Assembly: GCA_964420405.1 (NCBI GenBank)
Contig: CAYQTL010000098.1
Location: 1 to 13,046, forward strand
Origin: CAYQTL01 sp964420405
Lineage (GTDB): Bacteria; Acidobacteriota; Thermoanaerobaculia; Thermoanaerobaculales; Sulfomarinibacteraceae
Reading direction: 5' to 3'
Length of the DNA: 13,046 bases
Made by a program: the position numbers and the translations under genes. Position 1 is the first letter of the stretch. Every line of letters starts with the position of its first letter. The notes under the pieces were generated by a model that was not told where the DNA came from, did not search any database, and saw only the letters and a list, made by a program, of their open reading frames with translations. Below, piece by piece: positions 1-6,652 of this stretch.

Positions 1-1213
<1,213 letters not shown>

Positions 1214-1258
1214 CGTCAGCCTCCCCGGGAGAAACCACGGTACATGATGCGAGGCAGG

Positions 1259-1281
1259 CGTGCTCCCGGGTCGGGAGCATG
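1259..1281. promoter_or_regulatory. Strong inverted repeat upstream of pgi
   Basis: TGCTCCCG (1261-1268) and CGGGAGCA (1272-1279) form a perfect 8-bp stem around a GGT loop; a G-T wobble and a C-G pair extend it to 1259-1281. It lies 46-68 bases upstream of the pgi start. There is no T-run on either side, so it is not a standard intrinsic terminator. It could be an operator palindrome in the pgi promoter or a hairpin in a long pgi leader. Chance is possible in such GC-rich DNA, though an 8-bp perfect stem with a 3-base loop is better than most. Confidence 0.4.
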
Positions 1282-1315
1282 TCCGGGTTCCACCGTCGAT
1301 CCCGATCCCGGACAT
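1279..1315. promoter_or_regulatory. Second inverted repeat upstream of pgi
   Basis: ATGTCCGGG (1279-1287) and CCCGGACAT (1307-1315) are perfect 9-bp inverted arms separated by 19 bases. The left arm shares bases 1279-1281 with the right arm of the preceding inverted repeat, so the two structures abut and their outer pairs compete. Read toward pgi (minus strand) this hairpin would come first. Function unknown; candidate operator pair or leader structure. Confidence 0.35.
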
Positions 1316-1543
1316 CCCGTCCACGCATCGGAGGCTGTGGGGCACCGCGACGCGGGGCCTGTCCGTCGTGCGGTCCCGCGTCGGATCGGGTCGTCGGGAA
1401 CGGAGTCGGGACCTCGCAACCGCCGACGGTCCCGGGCGCTGGGGTCGGGATCAGCGCAGGCGTCACATCGGACGCGGACGCGGACACGGGGGTGGACGCG
1501 GGAGTCGATGACGCTCGGCGCGGAGCGAAGCGGCGGGGTTCGC

Positions 1544-1551
1544 GCTACCAT
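1544..1551 (+). promoter_or_regulatory. -10-like GCTACCAT before the peptidase gene
   Basis: The word GCTACCAT contains TACCAT, which fits a TANNNT -10 element, and ends 22 bases before the peptidase ATG. A start of transcription about 7 bases later would give a short leader carrying the GGAGGGAGGG ribosome site at 1560-1569. The identical 8-mer occurs upstream of mqnD (5653-5660). No -35 box is visible at the expected distance. Confidence 0.3.
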
Positions 1552-1573
1552 TCGCGGTCGGAGGGAGGGCGTG

Positions 1574-2854
1574 ATGGACCGACTCGCAGCGGTTCCGACG
1601 ATTCTGACACTCGGGGCGGCGCTGGCGCTGGTGGTGCCGGCGGCGGCGGACGACGTCGCAGAGTACGCGCCGGCGCCGGAGTACCCGGTGATCGAGGAGC
1701 TCGAGGCGCGGGACGAGCGGCTCGCGGCCGAGGCGGTGGCGAAGACCGAGGAGATCATCGAGGCCTACCGTGCCGAGCACGAGCGCCCCGAGACCATCCT
1801 GCGGTTCGACATGTCGGACATCCCGCGACCCGACGGGCCGGAGGCCTTCGACACCCGGCTCTGGCATCTGCCGCCGACTCCCCAGTACCTGACGGGAACC
1901 TGCTGGAGCTTCGCGGCCACCTCGCTGATGGAGTCGGAGGTCCACCGGCTGACGGGGCGCGAGATCAAGCTGTCCGAGATGTGGACCGCGTACTGGGAGT
2001 TCGTGGCCAAGGCACAGGGTTTCGTGCGCAGCCGCGGTGAGAGCCTGGTCGCCCACGGCTCCCAGTCGCGGGCGCTGCTGCGTGTGCTGCGGGAGCGCGG
2101 AACGGTGCCGAGGTCGGCCTACGAGGGGATCGTGGGCGACGACCCGCGCTTCGACCACGACCCGATGCTCGCCCGCGTCACCGCGTTCCTCGAGTGGTGC
2201 AGGGCGGAGGGCTTCTGGGACGAGGAGGCGGTCGTCGCCATGGTCCGCCGGATCCTCGATGCGACCATGGGACCGCCGCCGGAGACCGTGACGTGGAACG
2301 GCCGCGAGATGTCGCCCCTCGACTTCCGGGACGAGGTGTGCCGGCTCGACGCCGACGCCTACGTGGACGTGATGTCGACCCTGGCGTCGCCGTTCTGGTC
2401 TCGCGCCGAGCTCGACGCGCCCGACAACTGGTGGCACGACGACGGCTACCTCAACGTCCCGCTGGACGACTGGTACGGCGCGATCCTCGGCGCGGTCGAC
2501 GCCGGCTACTCGCTGGCGATCGGGGGCGACACCACCGAGCCCGGCATGAACGGCTTCGAGGACCTGGCGGTGGTCGCCGACTTCGACCTGCCGCCGGACG
2601 CGATCGACCAGAGCGCACGGGAGTACCGGATCGCCGCCGGCGTCACCACCGACGACCACGGCGTCCACCTGGTGGGCCACACCCGGCTCGACGGACACGA
2701 CTTCTTCCTGGTGAAGGACTCCAATCGGTCCTCGCGACAGGGAGCGCACGAGGGCTACTACTTCTACCGCGGCGACTACGTGCGGCTGAAGATGCTCACG
2801 TTCACGGTCCACCGCGACGCCGTGCCGCAGCTGCTCGGGCGGGCCGCGGACTGA
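1574..2854 (+). CDS. Exported C1B-type (bleomycin hydrolase/PepC-like) cysteine peptidase
   Basis: A 426-residue papain-fold peptidase, probably an aminopeptidase, predicted to act outside the cytoplasm. I start at ATG 1574 because GGAGGGAGGG lies just upstream and the protein then begins with a signal peptide (residues 1-25, hydrophobic core 8-22, cleavage near AAA/DD); in-frame ATG 1508 and GTG 1571 are alternatives. After a helical stretch (38-72), the active-site region PQYLTGTCWSFAA gives oxyanion Gln104 and nucleophile Cys110, spaced by six as in papain. SEMWTAYWEFVAKAQGF (134-150) matches the post-cysteine helix region of bleomycin hydrolases. HGVHLVG (362-368) supplies His362. The third catalytic residue, normally Asn in an ENSW or KNSWG motif, reads VKDSN here, so Asp382 aligns with it. 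Length suits PepC (about 440). Cytoplasmic family members are hexamers; whether this secreted form is, I cannot say. Confidence 0.82.
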   Translation: MDRLAAVPTILTLGAALALVVPAAADDVAEYAPAPEYPVIEELEARDERLAAEAVAKTEEIIEAYRAEHERPETILRFDMSDIPRPDGPEAFDTRLWHLPPTPQYLTGTCWSFAATSLMESEVHRLTGREIKLSEMWTAYWEFVAKAQGFVRSRGESLVAHGSQSRALLRVLRERGTVPRSAYEGIVGDDPRFDHDPMLARVTAFLEWCRAEGFWDEEAVVAMVRRILDATMGPPPETVTWNGREMSPLDFRDEVCRLDADAYVDVMSTLASPFWSRAELDAPDNWWHDDGYLNVPLDDWYGAILGAVDAGYSLAIGGDTTEPGMNGFEDLAVVADFDLPPDAIDQSAREYRIAAGVTTDDHGVHLVGHTRLDGHDFFLVKDSNRSSRQGAHEGYYFYRGDYVRLKMLTFTVHRDAVPQLLGRAAD

Positions 2855-2857
2855 TCC

Positions 2858-5623
2858 TCAGGCCGGCGAGCGCAGCCAGTCGTCGACCCGGCCGAGGGTC
2901 TCCGCGCCGTCGTCGCCGAGGCCCGCGAGCGCGGACCGGGCAGCGCGGGCGAGGGTGGTGGCGCGGGACCGCTGGCCGGCGCCCCACGCGGCGCGGGCGA
3001 GGTTGAACCGCGTCTGCTCGACCAGCACGGGGTCGACGCCCGCGGCGGAGCGGATCCGCAGCGCGGTCTCGAGGTGGACCACCGCGTCGGCCGGTCGGCC
3101 GGCGTACAGCAGGAACATGCCGAGGTTGTTCTCGGCGAAGGCCACGTGGGGATGGACGTCGCCCAGGGCGCGGGCCAGGACGGCGGCGGCCTCGGAGGCC
3201 GGCGCGACCGCGGCGGCCGGGTCGCCGCGCCGGTAGCGCAGGATCGCCAGGTTGAGGGCGGTGTAGCCGAGCTGGGGGTGGTCCGGACCGAGAGTGTCGC
3301 GGACCAGGTCGAGGCCTCGCTGATGGGTCGCCTCGGCGTCGTCGAGGCGGCCCGCGACCTCGTAGCCGACCGCCAGGTTGTTGAGGGCGGTGGCGAGCTC
3401 GCGGTGGCCTGCTCCGAGCACCGACTCGAGAATCTCGAGGCCCTGCTCGGCGTCGGCGACGGCCTCCTCGCCCAGGCCGAGGCCGGCGAGGACGTCGGCG
3501 CGGCTCACCAGGCTGGTGGCGATCCCCGGGTGGCCCGGTCCGAGGTGGCGGCGCTTGAGCTCGAGTGCACGGTCGAGCTCGGCGAGGGCTGCCTCGAGCT
3601 CGCCCTGCTCGGACAGCACCAGGCCGAGGGAGTGGTGGGCCCGCGCGGCGGGGAGGCTGTCGGCGCCCTCGAGGGCGCTGACCAGCTCGAGGTTCCGCTG
3701 CTGCTCGGCACGGGCCCTGAGGTAGTCGCCCTGCTGCCGGAACGCGCCGGCGGCGGTGTCGGCCAGCTCCGCCTCCAGCCGCGGGTCGCCGCCGAGCCGC
3801 TCGATCTTGGCCGCCGCGATCCGGCGCCACCGTTCGGCCTCGGCGAACCGGACGTCGAGGACACCCTCCACCCACACCAGGTGGATCGTCGCCGACGCGG
3901 CCTGGTGGTCGTCGCGGCCGCGCTCGGCGGTCTCCAGTCCGGCCGTGAGGCTGTCCCGCGCCTGGTCGGTATGGCCGAGGTCGGCCTCGGCGATACCGCG
4001 CCGGACGAGAGCCTCCGCGGCCAACGGCAGGTAGCCGGCGGCCTCGGCCGCCGCGACGGCCTCGACGGCGGTTGCGAGGCGGTGCTCGAACCGTCCGGCG
4101 AGGTACAGCGCGTCGACGGTGGCGAGAAGCCGCTGGGTGGCGTCCACCGACGCGCGGGCGGCGGGGTCGGACGGCAACGGCGGCCGCCCGACGAGGCCGG
4201 ACGCCTCCCAGCAGGCCTCGGGCGGGGGCAGGCCCGCCACGGCGTCGCCGACCGTCGCCACGAGCCCGCGGTCGGCCGTGGCGAGCATCGACAGCAGTGC
4301 GTCGGTCGTGGCGAGGCCGCGATCGAGGCACGCGATCTCGTGGTCGAGGAGCGCCTCCGAGCGCTCGCCGTCGATCCGGGTGGCGCGGCAGCAGCCCCGG
4401 CGCACGTCGGCCCATCGTGCGAGGTGGGCTTCGAGGTGCGCCAGGGTCGTCCGGGCCGCCTCCCGCCCGGCCTCGCCCGCGACCGAGGCGAAACGGTCGG
4501 CGATGGCGGCGCGTCGTTCCGGGGCCAGCACCGCCGCCGCGAGCGCGGCACCCCGCTCGCAGGCTCGGACCAGCGCCAGGTGGCGCAGCCCGAGCGCACC
4601 GGCCGCAGCGAGCACGAGAGCGGCGACCGCCGCCGCGAGACGGCGCCGGCGCCGCCTCCGTCCCGGCTCGTCGCGGAGGGCGGCGAGCAGGGCGGGCATG
4701 GCAGCGTGCCGGCGGTCCGGATCGGCCTCGAGGCCGCGGGCGAGCACTCCGAACAACCACGACGGTACCCCGGGGGAGCCCGACGGAGGCTCGGCCGGGC
4801 CGCCGATGGCGCGCGACGCCAGCTCGGCCGGGCTCCTGGCCTCGGAGAACGGGTGGACTCCGTACAACGCTTCGTACAGCGCGACGCAGAAGGCGAACTG
4901 GTCGGAACGGGCGTCGGCCCGCCCCTCGAGCAGCTGCTCGGGCGCCATGTAGGCCGGCGTCCCGAGCACCGCCCCCTCGAGCGTGAGGGCGGTCTCCAAC
5001 GGCGAGCTCCGGTCCCGCTCCGCCACGGGTGGCCGGCGGGTCGTCGCGTCGGGGGCGTCGTCCGGAGCCGCGGACAGCGCCCGCGCCAGGCCGAAGTCGG
5101 TGACCCGGATGCGGCCGTCGGCGCCGACCATGACGTTGGACGGCTTGAAGTCGCGATGGACGATGCCGGCGCGGTGGGCCGCCGCCAGGCCCTCGCCGGC
5201 CGCGAGGAACGCGTCGCGTACGTCGCGCCACGTCCGCGCGCCACCCTCGAGCCAGCGCGCGAGGTCGACGCCGTCGACGAACTCCATCGCCACGTACGGC
5301 CAGCCGCCGACCTCGCCCACGTCGTGCACCACGGCGACGTTCGGATGGTTGAGACGCGCCATGGCCTGCGCCTCACGGTGGAGACGGGCCACCGCGTCGG
5401 TTGTGCCGCGCTCGGGCAGCAGCAGCTTGAGGGCGACGCGGCGCTCGAGGCGTTTGTCCCAGGCGGCGAGCACCGCCCCCATTCCGCCGGTCCCCACCAG
5501 CTCGAGCACGACGTAGTGGTCGACCGTCTCGCCGGGGGAGGGCAGGGTGGTGGCGAGGGCCTCGCGATCCCGCCGCCGCGGATCCCAGTCGCCGAGCGAG
5601 ACGGTCCTGTCGTCGTCTGGCAC
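2858..5623 (-). CDS. Transmembrane Ser/Thr protein kinase with C-terminal TPR array
   Basis: A 921-residue PknB-type receptor kinase. Kinase domain about 37-315: glycine loop GTGGMG (44-49), ATP-binding Lys66 in VALKLL, Glu84, catalytic HRDFKPSN (156-163, Asp158), DFG at 176-178, APE at 227-229. The 48 residues between DFG and APE are longer than usual and rich in Asp, Pro, Ser and Thr. A run of seven arginines (322-328) precedes one membrane helix (about 329-350), so the kinase should be cytoplasmic and the rest periplasmic. Residues 350-480 carry the Cys/Trp-containing spacer (CCRATRIDGERSEALLDHEIACL) found in myxobacterial kinase-TPR proteins, followed by kinesin-light-chain-like TPRs from about 500 to 905 (for example ALNNLAVGYEVAGRLDDAE). 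Start is GTG 5623; no good ribosome site, but GATACT ends 7 bases upstream. Substrate and ligand unknown. It ends 3 bases from the convergent peptidase stop. Confidence 0.94.
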   Translation of the reverse strand: MPDDDRTVSLGDWDPRRRDREALATTLPSPGETVDHYVVLELVGTGGMGAVLAAWDKRLERRVALKLLLPERGTTDAVARLHREAQAMARLNHPNVAVVHDVGEVGGWPYVAMEFVDGVDLARWLEGGARTWRDVRDAFLAAGEGLAAAHRAGIVHRDFKPSNVMVGADGRIRVTDFGLARALSAAPDDAPDATTRRPPVAERDRSSPLETALTLEGAVLGTPAYMAPEQLLEGRADARSDQFAFCVALYEALYGVHPFSEARSPAELASRAIGGPAEPPSGSPGVPSWLFGVLARGLEADPDRRHAAMPALLAALRDEPGRRRRRRRLAAAVAALVLAAAGALGLRHLALVRACERGAALAAAVLAPERRAAIADRFASVAGEAGREAARTTLAHLEAHLARWADVRRGCCRATRIDGERSEALLDHEIACLDRGLATTDALLSMLATADRGLVATVGDAVAGLPPPEACWEASGLVGRPPLPSDPAARASVDATQRLLATVDALYLAGRFEHRLATAVEAVAAAEAAGYLPLAAEALVRRGIAEADLGHTDQARDSLTAGLETAERGRDDHQAASATIHLVWVEGVLDVRFAEAERWRRIAAAKIERLGGDPRLEAELADTAAGAFRQQGDYLRARAEQQRNLELVSALEGADSLPAARAHHSLGLVLSEQGELEAALAELDRALELKRRHLGPGHPGIATSLVSRADVLAGLGLGEEAVADAEQGLEILESVLGAGHRELATALNNLAVGYEVAGRLDDAEATHQRGLDLVRDTLGPDHPQLGYTALNLAILRYRRGDPAAAVAPASEAAAVLARALGDVHPHVAFAENNLGMFLLYAGRPADAVVHLETALRIRSAAGVDPVLVEQTRFNLARAAWGAGQRSRATTLARAARSALAGLGDDGAETLGRVDDWLRSPA

Positions 5624-5630
5624 CGTTCAG

Positions 5631-5636
5631 AGTATC
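5631..5636 (-). promoter_or_regulatory. -10-like GATACT at leaderless distance from kinase GTG
   Basis: On the minus strand GATACT (5636 to 5631) is followed by exactly seven bases and then the GTG start at 5623. That places a transcription start on or next to the GTG. Upstream of the GTG there is only a GGGGG run 12 bases away, not a normal Shine-Dalgarno. The same arrangement occurs before the UbiB-like gene. No clear -35 box. Confidence 0.45.
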
Positions 5637-5652
5637 CCCCAGCCGGCGATCC

Positions 5653-5660
5653 GCTACCAT
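5653..5660 (+). promoter_or_regulatory. -10-like GCTACCAT upstream of mqnD
   Basis: An exact copy of the 8-mer found before the peptidase gene at 1544-1551. It contains TACCAT (TANNNT) and lies 58 bases before the mqnD ATG, which would put the hairpin at 5675-5700 in the leader. No -35 match. Weak on its own. Confidence 0.28.
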
Positions 5661-5674
5661 GGCCGCTCCGGACG

Positions 5675-5700
5675 CGGGCGGCGGCACCGCCGCACGCCCG
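5675..5700 (+). promoter_or_regulatory. GC-rich hairpin just upstream of the mqnD ribosome site
   Basis: CGGGCGGCGGC (5675-5685) pairs with GCCGC-A-CGCCCG (5689-5700): 11 base pairs, loop ACC, one bulged A at 5694. It ends three bases before the GGGAGGAG ribosome site (5704-5711). No T-run follows, so it is not an intrinsic terminator. It could affect ribosome access or stabilise the leader, or be a by-product of base composition. Confidence 0.4.
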
Positions 5701-5703
5701 ACC

Positions 5704-5711
5704 GGGAGGAG
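5704..5711 (+). promoter_or_regulatory. Ribosome binding site that fixes the mqnD start
   Basis: GGGAGGAG, with GGAGGA at 5705-5710, sits 8 bases before ATG 5719. The longer in-frame ATG at 5659 has no such site and would add 20 residues absent from family members, so 5719 is preferred. Confidence 0.85.
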
Positions 5712-5718
5712 CTCCACC

Positions 5719-6546
5719 ATGAGGATCCGCGTGGCCCACTCGCCCGACTCGGACGACGCGTTCATGTTCTGGGCGCTCGCGACCGGCCAGCTCGACACGG
5801 GACGCTACCGGTTCGAGCACGTGCTCGACGACATCGAGACCCTCAACCGGGAGGCGTTCGCCGGCACCTACGAGGTGACGGCCGTGTCGATCCACGCCTA
5901 CGCCCACCTCGACGAGCGCTACGCGCTGCTGGCATCGGGAGCCTCCATGGGGGACGGCTACGGACCCGTCCTCGTCTCCAGGGAGCCGGTGGAGGCGGCC
6001 GACATGGGGTCGCTGCGGGTCGCGATCCCTGGCACCCTGACCTCGGCAGCGCTGGCGCTGCAGCTGTGGAACCCGCTGCTCGGCACCACCGTGCTGCCGT
6101 TCGACCGGATCATGCCGGCGGTGGCGGCAGGCGAGGTCGACGCGGGCGTGATCATTCACGAGGGCCAGCTGACGTGGGCCGACGAGGGGCTTCACAAGGT
6201 GGTGGACCTCGGTGCGTGGTGGGGCGGCCAGACCGGTGGGCTGCCGCTGCCGCTGGGTGGCAACGTGGTGCGGCGCGACCTTGGAGACGAGGTCGTCGCC
6301 GAGGTGTCGACGCTGCTGCGACGGTCCATCGAGCTCGGCCTGGAGCGTCGGCCGGAGGCCCTCGACCACGCGCTGGAGTACGGCCGCGGCCTCGACCGCG
6401 ACCAGGCGGACCGGTTCGTCGGCATGTACGTCAACGAGCTCACCGTCGACTACGGCGAGCGCGGACGTCGCGCCGTCCGCCTCCTGCTCGAGCGGGCGTT
6501 CGCCCAGAAGCTCATCCCCCGCGTCCCGCGGCTGGATTTCGTGTGA
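5719..6546 (+). CDS. mqnD: 1,4-dihydroxy-6-naphthoate synthase family protein (futalosine menaquinone pathway)
   Basis: MqnD converts cyclic dehypoxanthine futalosine to 1,4-dihydroxy-6-naphthoate in the cytoplasm, a late step of the futalosine route to menaquinone. The 275-residue product has the family's normal length and periplasmic-binding-protein-like fold features. Against the Thermus thermophilus enzyme as I recall it: SPDSDDAFMFWAL (8-20) matches SPCPNDTFIFYAL; VLDDIETLNR (35-44) is conserved; Ser57 matches active-site Ser57; PGTLTS (104-109) matches PGRHTT with the active Thr107 replaced by Ser109; GVIIHEGQLTW (143-153) carries the catalytic His147 (His145 in Thermus); VVDLGAWW (161-168) and LPLPLGGNV (175-183) are diagnostic. 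The start is set by GGGAGGAG 8 bases upstream. No other mqn gene lies in the window. A related solute-binding-like role cannot be excluded because the SPDSDDAF subgroup differs slightly from the characterised one. Confidence 0.85.
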   Translation: MRIRVAHSPDSDDAFMFWALATGQLDTGRYRFEHVLDDIETLNREAFAGTYEVTAVSIHAYAHLDERYALLASGASMGDGYGPVLVSREPVEAADMGSLRVAIPGTLTSAALALQLWNPLLGTTVLPFDRIMPAVAAGEVDAGVIIHEGQLTWADEGLHKVVDLGAWWGGQTGGLPLPLGGNVVRRDLGDEVVAEVSTLLRRSIELGLERRPEALDHALEYGRGLDRDQADRFVGMYVNELTVDYGERGRRAVRLLLERAFAQKLIPRVPRLDFV

Positions 6547-6562
6547 GGTCGTACGTTCACGG

Positions 6563-6576
6563 CTGGACACGTCCAG
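6563..6576. repeat. Short palindrome in the convergent spacer
   Basis: CTGGAC (6563-6568) and GTCCAG (6571-6576) are perfect 6-bp inverted arms around AC, 16 bases after the mqnD stop. A two-base loop makes an RNA hairpin poor and there is no T-run, so I do not call a terminator; a protein-binding site is as likely as chance. Confidence 0.3.
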
Positions 6577-6581
6577 ACCTC

Positions 6582-6617
6582 ATCGGGAACGGGATCGGGA
6601 ACGGGATCGGGATCGGA
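6582..6617. repeat. Tandem hexamer repeat, (ATCGGG/AACGGG)6
   Basis: Six consecutive hexamers read ATCGGG, AACGGG, ATCGGG, AACGGG, ATCGGG, ATCGGA; the first 24 bases are two exact copies of the 12-mer ATCGGGAACGGG. It fills much of the spacer between the convergent mqnD and ubiB-like genes and is followed by degenerate CCGGGACGGGA. Similar words occur in the pgi-peptidase spacer. Looks like an intergenic micro-satellite. No gene lies in 6547-6652 and no intrinsic terminator is evident. Confidence 0.8.
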
Positions 6618-6652
6618 CCCGAGGACCGGGACGGGAGACGACCGCCGCGTGG

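Larger units (their letters stand above)
1214..1573. other. Divergent spacer pgi / exported peptidase, no gene
   Basis: This 360-base stretch separates the divergent starts of pgi and the peptidase. Short open frames exist on both strands but lack ribosome sites and recognisable protein content, so I call no gene. It holds two inverted repeats near pgi (1259-1281 and 1279-1315), a short hexamer array GGACGC/GGACGC/GGACAC at 1470-1487, and several scattered GGGATC, CGGGAAC and GTCGGGA-type words (for example 1299-1310, 1379-1414, 1443-1450) resembling the tandem hexamers at 6582-6617. Near the right end is a -10-like GCTACCAT at 1544-1551 followed by the peptidase ribosome site. It has the look of a repeat-derived spacer with promoters at both ends. 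I cannot identify a convincing -35 box for either gene. Confidence 0.6.

Noticed and set aside
1470..1487. GGACGC repeat as a possible regulator-binding iteron
   Set aside because: Only three short units, one imperfect, in low-complexity GC-rich sequence and far from either gene start; more likely part of the general hexamer bias of the spacer.
3074..5722. An 882-codon plus-strand open frame opposite the kinase gene
   Set aside because: It is a composition shadow: the minus strand holds the full set of kinase and TPR motifs, and the plus translation is Gly/Arg/Val/Glu-biased without recognisable domains.
6547..6652. Intrinsic terminator or small gene between mqnD and the ubiB-like gene
   Set aside because: Only a palindrome with a 2-base loop and a hexamer repeat are present; there is no T-run and no open frame with a ribosome site.
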